A stretch of 64,000 bases of DNA, taken from UBA2334 sp964396895 (GTDB taxonomy: Bacteria; Pseudomonadota; Gammaproteobacteria; Burkholderiales; Burkholderiaceae_C). Shown piece after piece: positions 52,025 through 60,379 of this stretch. Positions within the stretch are counted from its first letter, which is position 1. Each line of letters starts with the position of its first letter. The position numbers were made by a program, and so were the translations under genes. Below the pieces are notes generated by a model. The model worked only from the letters and a program-made list of their open reading frames with translations. It made no database searches and had not been told where the DNA came from. The stretch spans positions 62,001 to 126,000 of the forward strand of contig CAYNGJ010000003.1 of assembly GCA_964396895.1 (NCBI GenBank), read 5' to 3'.

Positions 52025-52774
52025 ATGAAACAAGAAATGAGCGTCAAACTGCGCGGGTCGATTCAGCAAGGATTTACCCTGGTCGAGTTGGCCATTGTGT
52101 TGGCCGTCATCGGTCTCATCGTGGGGGCGGTGGCTATCGGCAAGGATTTGCAGCGCAATGCGGCATATCAACGCTTGAGTACTGATTTCGTACAGGGCTG
52201 GCTGGTGGCTTACGACTCCTACACCACAGCCACGGGGCGGGTGCCGGGTGACAACGCCACAGCGCCCACAGGGGCGATCAGGGCATCGGTTGCGACGGCT
52301 GTGGCCACGCCAGGAAACATCCTGTGCGATGACACCACCCCCAATTTGTTGAATGAATTTCTGGCCGCTGGCGTGGGCCTGCCCGAAGGGCGCAACGAGG
52401 CGCAGCGTAACCGATTTGTGTACCTGGATGCCAACGGCAACCCGCAGGAAGCACGGGTGTGTTTTCAAAACGTGACCTGGGCCGAGCCGGGTGCCGCCGT
52501 CAGCACTTACGTAGCACGGCCACGCAATGTGATGGTGCTGCAGGGCCTGACCCCGTCGCTGGCCCAGATGCTGGATTCGCAGATTGACACCCAGAGCGAT
52601 GCACGGTTTGGCCGTTTCCGGGAAAGCTCTCAAGCTGGTGCACACACCACGATCGCGGGCACGCCGTGGAGCAAAACCGACATCTGGAAGTTCAGCGATA
52701 CCGCAGCACCCGGCGCAAATCAAGACGAAGCACAAGTTGCCACGGTCACGGCCTATTTGTTGATGAACCGCTGA
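52025..52774 (+). CDS. Pilin-like protein A3, paralogue of A1 and A2
   Basis: This 249-residue prepilin has leader ...IQQG then FTLVELAIVLAVIGLIVGAVAI with Glu5 and KDLQRNAAYQRL. It shares the calcium-loop-like DANGNPQE, VCFQNVT, and GLTPSLAQMLDSQIDTQSD with A1/A2, but is shorter and more diverged. It closes the operon, so A-type pilins bracket the assembly genes. ATG 52025 is used; ATG 52037 is a close alternative. Confidence 0.83.
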   Translation: MKQEMSVKLRGSIQQGFTLVELAIVLAVIGLIVGAVAIGKDLQRNAAYQRLSTDFVQGWLVAYDSYTTATGRVPGDNATAPTGAIRASVATAVATPGNILCDDTTPNLLNEFLAAGVGLPEGRNEAQRNRFVYLDANGNPQEARVCFQNVTWAEPGAAVSTYVARPRNVMVLQGLTPSLAQMLDSQIDTQSDARFGRFRESSQAGAHTTIAGTPWSKTDIWKFSDTAAPGANQDEAQVATVTAYLLMNR

Positions 52775-53013
52775 GCTTGTTGACATACCGTTGGTTGCTT
52801 GCGCTGCCGAACATCGGCCGCATCTTTCACGTTCACCAGCATGCTTTGCGCGTTGCTCGGGTGCGCCACCACGCCGTGCATGGGGTCCAGCGTGTCAGCG
52901 GCCCATGCCACACGGGTGCAGCCCCCCAGTCATGCGACCAGTGCTGACCGTACCGGGCGCCGCAGCACGTGTGATGCCCATACGTCAGGCAAGGGGGCCC
53001 TAGGCAAGGCCAT
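52775..53013. other. 239-bp spacer with possible lipoprotein-gene remnant (minus strand)
   Basis: No intact gene is seen. On the minus strand a frame reads LGGCTRVAWAADTLDPMHG and then VVAHPSNAQSMLVNVKDAAD, ending at a TAG at about 52777. The LGGC looks like a lipobox, but an in-frame TGA and the lack of an in-frame start upstream suggest a decayed small lipoprotein gene. Alternatively this is chance. No terminator for the pilus operon is evident. Confidence 0.3.
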
Positions 53014-54132
53014 TTACCGGCGCCCGCCCTCCCGCGCCGCCACCTCCACCAGCAGGCCCAGCGTGGCCGAGTAATAGCCTTGGCCGGCGATGGGCGGTTT
53101 GGTGGCCGGGGCTTTGCCCGTGGTCAGCAGCGTGCGGATGGCGACCACGCCGGGGTCGGCCCCGTAGGAGTCGATGGAGTTGTCCAGCACATTGGCCCAG
53201 CCGGGCAAAAACGCATCGCATTTGAAATGGTTCCAGAACTGGTTGAACGACACCAGCTTGCTGGGCTCGGCCAGCCTGGCCCAGTACAGGTAGAGCGGAA
53301 TGCGCGTGGCGTCGTAGCCGTGGCGGGGGGGGCGGCCGGGATCGGGCTCCAGCGGGTTGACCAGCAGCAGCCAGTCGGGCGGCAGCTTCCAGCGGCCAAA
53401 CTGCGCAATTTCCGCCAGCCTCAGGCCAGAGCGGGTCAGCGCAGCCCACTGGGGCGAGGGGTCCACCTTGTGCAGCTCGTCAAACGCGGGGAACACCCAG
53501 TACGACATGTTCACCACCAGGCCCCGGGGGGTGTCGAACCCGGTCACCCCTGGCTTGAGCACGGTGCCCCAGGCGGTGCCTTCCACCACGGCTTTTTCGC
53601 GCACCGCTTTGGCGATGCGGGCGGCTTGCTCCTTGTAGGGGGGGTGTTTGAACTGTTCGGCCGCCCGCGCCAGTGCCCAGGCAATGAACAGGTCGCCGTC
53701 GGTGGCGGTGTTGGCATCTGTCACGGCGCGCCCAGGCTCCCAGCGCCAGGCAAACAGGCCATCGTTGCGGCTGGTGCCCAGGTTGTTTTGTGTCCAGGTC
53801 CACAGCACGTCAAACGCAGCGCGGTCGTTGGCGGCGGTGGCCAGCACCATGGCAAAACCCTGTCCCTCCGAGTGGCTGATGTTTTGCTGCGCCGTGTCCA
53901 GCACCCGGCCGTCGGCCTGCATGTAGGCGGCTTTCCACTCGCTCCAGCCCTTGAGTGGCTGGGCGTGCACCTGACCCGTCAAGGCCATGGCCAGCAGCAG
54001 CGCCAGGGTGCGCCACGCCTGGGCCAGGCCAGTGCCGCGCGGCAACCGCTTGCCCGCCCAGGCGGCTGGCGGGGCAGGCGCCTGGGTCCTTCGTGGCGGG
54101 GCGTGATGAGGGCAAGGGGTGGCGTTTGTCAT
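53014..54132 (-). CDS. GH8-family glycosidase (endoglucanase/chitosanase-like), secreted
   Basis: This 372-residue protein has a long signal region (TM-like LALLLAMALTGQVHAQP, cleavage near residue 58) and a glycoside hydrolase family 8 catalytic domain. SEGQGFAMVLAT contains the catalytic Glu and TDGDLFIAWALARA the conserved Asp, followed by MSYWVFPAFDEL. BcsZ-type members hydrolyse cellulose during bacterial cellulose export, but no bcs genes are nearby. The start at 54132 avoids a longer Pro/Arg-rich extension. The n-region is unusually long and Pro-rich. The gene is divergent from the RNA methyltransferase gene. Confidence 0.88.
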   Translation of the reverse strand: MTNATPCPHHAPPRRTQAPAPPAAWAGKRLPRGTGLAQAWRTLALLLAMALTGQVHAQPLKGWSEWKAAYMQADGRVLDTAQQNISHSEGQGFAMVLATAANDRAAFDVLWTWTQNNLGTSRNDGLFAWRWEPGRAVTDANTATDGDLFIAWALARAAEQFKHPPYKEQAARIAKAVREKAVVEGTAWGTVLKPGVTGFDTPRGLVVNMSYWVFPAFDELHKVDPSPQWAALTRSGLRLAEIAQFGRWKLPPDWLLLVNPLEPDPGRPPRHGYDATRIPLYLYWARLAEPSKLVSFNQFWNHFKCDAFLPGWANVLDNSIDSYGADPGVVAIRTLLTTGKAPATKPPIAGQGYYSATLGLLVEVAAREGGRR

Positions 54133-54313
54133 GGCAGGGGTGGGGCACAAATTGACCGGGCAACTGCCAGCATACCGCCGGGCCGGTGGGGCAGTGTGTG
54201 GCACGCGGGCCCGCATCGGCGAAAATGGGGGCATTGGCAGGCATCTGTGACCGTGAGTGGCATGGCCTGCCACCGTGCCACCCGCCCTTCTGCCGCAGAC
54301 CGGCCACACCCCC

Positions 54314-55690
54314 TTGAACCAAATCCAACTGTTTTTGCCCTGCGCCGCTGGCGTGGAAGGCTATCTGGCCGACGAAGTCGCCCGCATCACCGGCCTGACA
54401 GGCCGCACTGGCCGAGCCGGGCTCATGCTGTCGGCATCGTGGCGCGACGCCATGAAGCTCAACCTGCACAGCCGCCTGGCCCAGCGCGTGCTGGTGCAGC
54501 TGGCACACGACCCCTACCGCAACGAGGCCGACCTGTACGAGGCTGCCACCGCCGTGGCGTGGGAAATCTGGTTCACGCCGCGCCAGACCTTCAAAATTGA
54601 GATCACCGCCCAGCACAGTCCGCTGCAAAGCCTGAACTTTGCGGCACTGAAGGTGAAGGACGCGGTGGCCGACCGCTTCCGCCACAAAACCGGTGTGCGC
54701 CCCGACGTGGACACGGCCCACCCCGACGTGCGGATTTTTGTCCACCTCACCACCGACCACGTCAGCCTCTACATCGACACCTCGGGCGAGCCGCTGTTCA
54801 AGCGCGGCTGGCGCGAAGACAAAGGCGACGCCCCCCTGAAAGAAACCCTGGCCGCCGCCATGCTGGCCGCCGCCGGGTGGGACGGCAGCCAGGGTGCTGA
54901 CCTGCCCCTGTACGACCCCTGCTGCGGCAGCGGCACCATTGCCATCGAGGCGGCGCAAATGGCCTTGTGCATTCCGCCTGGGGGGCAGCGCCGCTTCGGT
55001 TTCGAGCGCTTGCTGCCGTTCCAGACCCATGTGTGGAACGGTATCAATGACGAAGCAGAAGAGGCATACAACGCTTGCGCTGGCGGCCCAAAAGGCTTCA
55101 AAAATGGTGATGCCCCCTTCATTTTTGGCAGCGACGTGTCGCACCGCATGGTGGACTTTGCCCAGCGCAACGCCGAACGCGCCGGGGTGGCCCACGCCAT
55201 CGAGTTTCGTGGCGGCGACGCCTTGCAGCGCATGCCCCCGTGCGAGCGCCCCGGTGTCATGCTGCTCAACCCGCCGTATGGCGAGCGCATTGCCGCCGCC
55301 GGCGTGGCAGGCCAGCGTGCCGAGTTCCGCGCCGACCCACGAGACGGGCGCTACGGTGACCGTGGCGAGCGCGCGGCACCCCGCGTGCACCGCGTGGCTG
55401 CGCAGCCAGACCGCGGCGCGCCACAAGGCATGGGTCGCGAGCAAGCACAAACAGAGGAGGGCGGCAGCGACTTTTTCCCCCGCCTGGCCACCCACTGGAA
55501 GCGCAACTTCCCCGGCTGGACCGCCTGGATGCTCACCCCCGACCTCAAACTGCCCACGCAAATGCGCCTGAAAGAGTCGCGCCGCGTGCCCATGTGGAAC
55601 GGCCCCATCGAGTGCCGACTGTTCCGCTTCGACCTGGTGGCCGGCAGCGCCCGCACCAAGCCCGCCGACCCGCCCGCAGGCCAGTTATGA
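54314..55690 (+). CDS. THUMP-domain RNA methyltransferase, RlmL-like
   Basis: With the TTG at 54314 it has 458 residues and starts NQIQLFLPCAAGVEGYLADE, the usual family start; a GTG at 54257 is the alternative. A THUMP domain (about 50-160) is followed by a Rossmann methyltransferase domain with motif I DPCCGSGTIAIEAAQ and catalytic NPPYGERI. The family methylates N2 of G2445 in 23S rRNA. Between the catalytic motif and the conserved FFPRLATHWKRNFPGWTAW there is an Arg-rich, low-complexity insert of about 55 residues. The stop overlaps the PIN gene start (ATGA). Confidence 0.87.
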   Translation: MNQIQLFLPCAAGVEGYLADEVARITGLTGRTGRAGLMLSASWRDAMKLNLHSRLAQRVLVQLAHDPYRNEADLYEAATAVAWEIWFTPRQTFKIEITAQHSPLQSLNFAALKVKDAVADRFRHKTGVRPDVDTAHPDVRIFVHLTTDHVSLYIDTSGEPLFKRGWREDKGDAPLKETLAAAMLAAAGWDGSQGADLPLYDPCCGSGTIAIEAAQMALCIPPGGQRRFGFERLLPFQTHVWNGINDEAEEAYNACAGGPKGFKNGDAPFIFGSDVSHRMVDFAQRNAERAGVAHAIEFRGGDALQRMPPCERPGVMLLNPPYGERIAAAGVAGQRAEFRADPRDGRYGDRGERAAPRVHRVAAQPDRGAPQGMGREQAQTEEGGSDFFPRLATHWKRNFPGWTAWMLTPDLKLPTQMRLKESRRVPMWNGPIECRLFRFDLVAGSARTKPADPPAGQL

Positions 55691-56202
55691 GCCACGCGCC
55701 CCCGTTGCTGTGGGTGTTGGACACCAACATCGTGCTCGACCTGTGGGTGTTCGACGACCCGAGGGTGCAGCCCCTGCGCCAGGTGCTGGGCCTGCCCCCG
55801 CTGGGCGACGAGGCGCCCCAAGTCCCGGTGCTGACCACGCCACCGCCGCACCGCTGGCTGGCCACACCCGTCATGCGCGAAGAACTGGTCCGCGTGCTGG
55901 CCTACCCGCACCTGGTGCGCCGCCAAGCGTTGGCGGCGCGGGTGGCCGAGCAGGTGCTGGCCGCTTACGACCGTGCCGTGACGCTGTGCCCCGTCGCCCC
56001 CAAAGCCCGCTTCACCTGCACCGACACTGACGACCAGAAGTTCATCGACCTGGCCGCCGCCCACGCCTGCCCGCCCCCGCTGACCCAACCGCCCGCGCCC
56101 GCGTCGGTGGTGCTCATCAGCAAAGACAAGGCCGTGCTCCGCCTGAAAAAGCGCCTGGCCAGCCTGGGTGTGTGGGTGGGCCCCGCCTGGGTGGCCGCCT
56201 GA
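55687..56202 (+). CDS. PIN-domain putative ribonuclease
   Basis: This 171-residue PIN-fold protein has the first acidic motif WVLDTNIVLDLWVFDD, a central REELVRVLAYP helix with Glu, and CTDTDDQKFIDLAAA. It ends ...VLISKDKAVLRLKKRL, matching the COG1569-type PIN_3 family. PIN domains cleave single-stranded RNA, often as toxins, but there is no small antitoxin gene next to it. It is translationally coupled to an rRNA methyltransferase, suggesting an RNA-processing rather than a toxin role. That is inference. Confidence 0.85.
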   Translation: MSHAPPLLWVLDTNIVLDLWVFDDPRVQPLRQVLGLPPLGDEAPQVPVLTTPPPHRWLATPVMREELVRVLAYPHLVRRQALAARVAEQVLAAYDRAVTLCPVAPKARFTCTDTDDQKFIDLAAAHACPPPLTQPPAPASVVLISKDKAVLRLKKRLASLGVWVGPAWVAA

Positions 56203-56248
56203 CCGCCGCGCCACTCCCCCTGTTTCCGCATTGATTTGAGAGAACCCC

Positions 56249-57067
56249 ATGACCGCTGACACACCCAACCCACCCCAACCCATGCCCCCCACCGCCGGAG
56301 GCCTGCAAGCCGACGACTTTGATGCCCTGGACGGCATCCTCGACGACTTGCGCAGCCGCGAAGAAGACGTGCCCCAGTGGGAGTTCTGCGAGGGCTTTCT
56401 GGCGGCCATCGTCTGCTGCCGCGAGTCCGTGTCCGACGACGAGGCGCTGGATGCCCTGCTGCCCGAGTTCGCCGACGAGCAACCCCTGTTTGCCGATGAC
56501 GCACAGCGCGCCCGGTTTCTGGCGCTGTGGCAGCGCCGCCGTGCCGAGCTGGCCCACAGCCTGGCCACCCGCGTGGACTCGCTGGCCGACGAGCACGCCT
56601 TCTCGCCCGAGGTGATGGACGTGAAAGGCGCCATCGCCTGCCTGCCCGAGGAAGAGCAGCAGGCCATGGCCGCCGAGCAGCCCGACACCGAGCTGCCCTC
56701 GTTCGGTCAAATCTGGGCTCTGGGCTTCATGTTTGCCGTGGAAAACTGGACCGACGAATGGGCCGCCCCCCGCGACCCCGACGTGGCCAAGTGGCTGGAC
56801 GAGTCACTGCAAAAAATCGTGGCGCTGACGGAAGACGACACCGGCACGCCCATTGAAAACATGCACGACGAAGAAGGCCCGCCCAGCGTCAGCGAAGCGC
56901 GGTTGAACGCCTTTGGCGAAGCCCTGTGGGCCGTGTACGACATGCACCAGATCTGGCGCAGCCTGGGCCCCCGGGTGGGCACCATCGTCAAAACCGCCGA
57001 GCCGGGGCGCAACGACCCTTGCTCCTGCGGCAGCGGCAAGAAATACAAGAAGTGCTGCGGGGCCTGA
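56249..57067 (+). CDS. UPF0149-family protein with SEC-C zinc motif
   Basis: This 272-residue acidic protein has a UPF0149 helical domain (about 20-215; FEFxDG-like WEFCEGFLAAIVCC, EEQQAM). A C-terminal SEC-C motif PGRNDPCSCGSGKKYKKCCG binds zinc as in SecA. Function is unknown; SEC-C tails mediate protein or ribosome contacts. The start follows the PIN gene by 46 nt, with GAGAGAA upstream. A repeat element lies 45 bp downstream. Confidence 0.88.
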   Translation: MTADTPNPPQPMPPTAGGLQADDFDALDGILDDLRSREEDVPQWEFCEGFLAAIVCCRESVSDDEALDALLPEFADEQPLFADDAQRARFLALWQRRRAELAHSLATRVDSLADEHAFSPEVMDVKGAIACLPEEEQQAMAAEQPDTELPSFGQIWALGFMFAVENWTDEWAAPRDPDVAKWLDESLQKIVALTEDDTGTPIENMHDEEGPPSVSEARLNAFGEALWAVYDMHQIWRSLGPRVGTIVKTAEPGRNDPCSCGSGKKYKKCCGA

Positions 57068-57111
57068 GCCACGCCCAAGGTCCCCACGCAGGGGTTTGGT
57101 CGTTTAAAAAG

Positions 57112-57163
57112 CAGAGCTGACTTGGCTTATCCAGCAAGCGCTGGATGCCGTTTATGCTTTAAG
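57112..57163 (+). repeat. 53-bp AT-rich repeat, copy 7 (3' end of acyl-CoA ligase gene)
   Basis: It has CAGAGC (57112-57117), exactly 19 nt, AGCGCTG (57137-57143), and tail GATGCCGTTTATGCTTTAAG. Its tail contains the TAA stop of the convergent acyl-CoA ligase gene (57161-57159). CCAGC and GCTGG flank the core and can form a small hairpin, so it might also help end transcription. Confidence 0.75.
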
Positions 57164-58856
57164 TTTTGGCGCGCAGCTCGCGGCGCAGGATTTTGCCCAC
57201 GTTGGTTTTGGGCAGCTCGTCGCGGAACTCGATGTACTTGGGCCGCTTGTAGCCGGTGAGGTTGTCGTGGCAGTAGGCGGCCACCTGCTCTTCGGTCAGG
57301 GTGGGGTCGTCCTTGATGATGAACACCTTGATGGCCTCGCCCGCTTTGGCATCGGGCACGCCCACCGCCGCGCACTCCACCACGCCCGGGCACAGGGAGA
57401 TGACGTTTTCCAGCTCGTTGGGAAAGACGTTGAAGCCCGAGACGATGATCATGTCCTTCTTGCGGTCCACGATCTTGGTGTAGCCCTCGGCGTTCATGAT
57501 GCCGACGTCGCCGGTGCGCATGAAGCCGTCGGCGGTGAAGGCCTTGGCGTTTTCGTCGGGCTGGTTGTAGTAGCCCACCATGACGTTGGGCCCTTTGATG
57601 CAAATCTCGCCAGACTCGCCCAGCGGCAGCGAGCGGCCGTCGTCGTCCTTGATGGCAATGTCTATGCCCGGCAGTGGCAAACCGATGTAGCCGCTGAAGG
57701 TGCGGTTGGTGACGGGGTTGTTGGTGCCGATGGCGCAGGTCTCGCTCATGCCCCAGCCTTCAATCATGGGGCAGCCGGTGACCGCCAGCCAGTGCTTGGC
57801 CGTGCCCTCGGACGCCGCCATGCCACCGGCCTGCGACACCATGAGCTGCGAAAAATCCAGCTGGCGAAACTGCGGGTTTTGCAGCAGCGCATTGAACAGC
57901 GTGTTGACGGCGGGCAGCATGTGGAAGGGGCGTTTTTTGAGCACCTCCACGAACTTCGGGATGTCGCGCGGGTTGGGGATGAGCGTCATGTGCGCCCCCC
58001 AGCGCAACGTCAGCAGCGACAGGGTGAGCGCGAAGATGTGGTACAGCGGTAAGGCCGCGATGGTGTTGGCCTCGCGGATGTGGTTGATGCGGTGCAGCGC
58101 TGGGGTGAACCACGATTCGGCCTGCAAAATGGCCGCGATGATGTTGCCATGCGTCAGCACGGCCCCCTTGGACAGGCCGGTGGTGCCACCCGTGTACTGC
58201 AAAAAGGCGATGCTGTCGTGGTTGGCTGGTGCCCGTTTGAGTGAGGTGGTCTGCCCTTTGGCCAGCGCCTGTTTGAACGACGTGACCTGGATGCTGCCCT
58301 GTGGCCCCTGCAGCGGCAACCGGAAGGCGGGCACCATTTTGGCCAGGTGGCGCACGGCAAACGTCATCCAGCGGCCGTACCAGAAACCCAGCAGGTCACC
58401 GAACGAGGCCACCAGCACGTGGCGGATGCGGGTGCGGGCAATGACTTCTTCCAGTGTGGTGGCAAAGTTCTCGAGAAGGAGAATGGCCTCTGCGCCCGAG
58501 TCCTTGAGCTGGTGCTCCAGTTCGCGGGCGGTGTACAGGGGGTTGACGTTCACGCAGGTGTAGCCGGCCCGCAAGATGGCGGCCATGCAGACCATGAACT
58601 GGGGCACGTTGGGCATCATGAGGGCCACTCGGGCACCCGGGGCCAGCCCCTGGGCCTGCAGCCACGCGCCGATGGCGGCGGACTGCTCGTCCAACTGGCC
58701 GTAGCTCATCCACTCTTCCATGCAGACCGACACCGGTGCCTTGGCGTTCTTTTTGAAGGACTCTTCCAGCAGGTCGATCAGCGAGGTGTATTGGGCGGTG
58801 TCCACGTTTTGGGGCACACCGGGGGGGTAGCTTTTGAGCCAGGGTTTGGTTTCCAT
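57159..58856 (-). CDS. fadD: Long-chain acyl-CoA ligase (FadD-like)
   Basis: This 565-residue adenylate-forming enzyme shows the P-loop-like LQYTGGTTGLSKGAVLTHGN, MIEGWGMSETCAIGTNNPV, and the DRKKDMI/SGFNVFPNELE hinge. The C-terminal catalytic Lys region is FRDELPKTNVGKILRRELR. It activates fatty acids with ATP and CoA for beta-oxidation. The ATG at 58856 has AGGAG 8 nt upstream; earlier ATGs (58862, 58877) are too near or upstream of it. The stop lies within a repeat element. Confidence 0.93.
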   Translation of the reverse strand: METKPWLKSYPPGVPQNVDTAQYTSLIDLLEESFKKNAKAPVSVCMEEWMSYGQLDEQSAAIGAWLQAQGLAPGARVALMMPNVPQFMVCMAAILRAGYTCVNVNPLYTARELEHQLKDSGAEAILLLENFATTLEEVIARTRIRHVLVASFGDLLGFWYGRWMTFAVRHLAKMVPAFRLPLQGPQGSIQVTSFKQALAKGQTTSLKRAPANHDSIAFLQYTGGTTGLSKGAVLTHGNIIAAILQAESWFTPALHRINHIREANTIAALPLYHIFALTLSLLTLRWGAHMTLIPNPRDIPKFVEVLKKRPFHMLPAVNTLFNALLQNPQFRQLDFSQLMVSQAGGMAASEGTAKHWLAVTGCPMIEGWGMSETCAIGTNNPVTNRTFSGYIGLPLPGIDIAIKDDDGRSLPLGESGEICIKGPNVMVGYYNQPDENAKAFTADGFMRTGDVGIMNAEGYTKIVDRKKDMIIVSGFNVFPNELENVISLCPGVVECAAVGVPDAKAGEAIKVFIIKDDPTLTEEQVAAYCHDNLTGYKRPKYIEFRDELPKTNVGKILRRELRAKT

Positions 58857-58962
58857 GCACATGTCTCCTGCTCGCATTTTGCGGGGGAGGGGGCTCGGGT
58901 GTGGTCAGGGCAAGCCCTAGGGTTTTGTCGCCCAAAGCTCAGCCAGGCCAGTGGCCCGGCGC

Positions 58963-59745
58963 TCAGGCGCGTGGGGCGTCGGGTGTGGTCGCCAGTGCGT
59001 GGCCCAGGCGCAGGCTGGCCTGCGCCAGAGGGGCGTCGAAAAAGCAGGCAATCCAATCGGCCTCGCGGGTTTGCACGGCGCTCAGGAAGTCCTCGGGTGG
59101 GCCCATGGAGGTGAAGGCGTCAAACCCGTCTTCCAGTACGTGCTGCAAGGCGGCGAGTCCGGCCGCCTGGGCGGGGCCACGCATCAGGCGCAGGCCCATG
59201 CGCAGGCCGGGGATGCGCACCACCTCGGCCATGTGCCAGCCCAGGGCCATGACGGCTTGCAGCTGCCGGTCGCGGTCGGGTGAGCGGCCCACCTGCCGCC
59301 AGCAGGTCAGGTAGCGCTTGGCCAGTGCCTGGCTGCTGGACGGGTCGGTGCGGGCGGCGGCGGGCAGGGTGGGCAGCGCGGCCCAGGCCTGGGTGAGGGA
59401 CCAGTCCAGCGCCTCGGTCAGGGCGTGCACCTCGGCCAACTGCAAGGCCAGCGCCATGACCTTGGCCGGGAACAGGCGTTCAATCGCCCCGGCAATGCGC
59501 GCAAACTGGGCGTCGCGCTGGCGGTAGTCGTGCGAGCCATACAACTCGGTCAGGAAAAAGCGGGCGGCCTGGCCGTGGCGCGGGCTGTCCAGGAAGTCGG
59601 CGTAGCAGGCGTGGAAGCGGCGCACCTGCACCGCGCGCACACTGGCCAGCGCGGCCTGCACGGCGGGCGCTGCCGCCTGTGCGGCCTGGCGCAGCTGCTC
59701 CACCTGGGCCAGGTGGTCGCGCAGGGTGTCGGCGGCAGAGGGCAT
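58963..59745 (-). CDS. FFLEELY-motif-type protein of unknown function
   Basis: This 260-residue, all-helical-looking, Ala/Arg/Leu-rich protein has no signal or TM segment. It contains RFHACYADFLDSPRHGQAAR followed by FFLTELYG, a variant of the FFLEELY motif that names a family found in Burkholderiales and relatives. Biochemical function unknown. It lies upstream of the acyl-CoA ligase gene on the same strand with a ~105-bp gap, so co-transcription is possible. The divergent neighbour is the Tat-exported dehydrogenase subunit. Confidence 0.75.
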   Translation of the reverse strand: MPSAADTLRDHLAQVEQLRQAAQAAAPAVQAALASVRAVQVRRFHACYADFLDSPRHGQAARFFLTELYGSHDYRQRDAQFARIAGAIERLFPAKVMALALQLAEVHALTEALDWSLTQAWAALPTLPAAARTDPSSSQALAKRYLTCWRQVGRSPDRDRQLQAVMALGWHMAEVVRIPGLRMGLRLMRGPAQAAGLAALQHVLEDGFDAFTSMGPPEDFLSAVQTREADWIACFFDAPLAQASLRLGHALATTPDAPRA

Positions 59746-59860
59746 GGGTGTGGGTGGGCCAAAGGGTGCCCCAGGGGGCGAAACACCCCAAGCGTACTGC
59801 GCCGGGCGCGACAGGGCCTAGAGCCAGCTGCCTAGCTCCAGGCGGTGGGGACGTGGCACC

Positions 59861-60379
59861 ATGCAGCGCATGAACCGTCGAACCTGGATGAAGTTGGGCC
59901 TGGGCTCTGCCGTGGTGCTGGCCGTGGGCGGAGGCTGGCTGGCCTCTGCGGCGCCCGGCTGGCAGCGGGATGCGGGCTTTTCCGCTGGCGCACAGCGCGT
60001 GTGGCGGGCCGTGGCGCGCGGCCTGCTGGACGGTGTGCTGCCCACGGCGGCGTCAGACCAGGGGGCAGCCCTGGATGGCCTGCTGACGCGGCTGCACGTG
60101 GCGGTGCAGGCGCTGCCCGACCATGCGCAACAGGAGCTGTCTCAGCTGCTGGCGTTGCTGGCCACGGCCCCGGGCCGACTGGGACTGGCCGGTCTGGGCA
60201 CCGACTGGCCGCAGGCGTCCGTGGCCGATGTGCAATGGGCCTTGCAAGGCATGCGCAGCAGCCGCATCAGCTTGCGGGTGCAGGCCTACCTGGCACTGCA
60301 CGACCTGGTGGGCGCCGCCTACTTTTCAGAACCCACCACATGGACGGTGCTGGACTACCCCGGCCCGATGACGATATGA
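59861..60379 (+). CDS. Tat-exported small subunit of a GMC-type dehydrogenase
   Basis: This 172-residue protein has a twin-arginine leader (NRRTWMKLGLGSAVVLAVGGG) and a helical mature domain resembling the gluconate-2-dehydrogenase subunit 3 family. That is an assignment by context and pattern, not by a strong motif. Its stop overlaps the start of the GMC flavoprotein gene (ATGA). The small subunit probably carries the cofactor-loaded large subunit, which has no leader of its own, through the Tat pathway. Confidence 0.7.
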   Translation: MQRMNRRTWMKLGLGSAVVLAVGGGWLASAAPGWQRDAGFSAGAQRVWRAVARGLLDGVLPTAASDQGAALDGLLTRLHVAVQALPDHAQQELSQLLALLATAPGRLGLAGLGTDWPQASVADVQWALQGMRSSRISLRVQAYLALHDLVGAAYFSEPTTWTVLDYPGPMTI

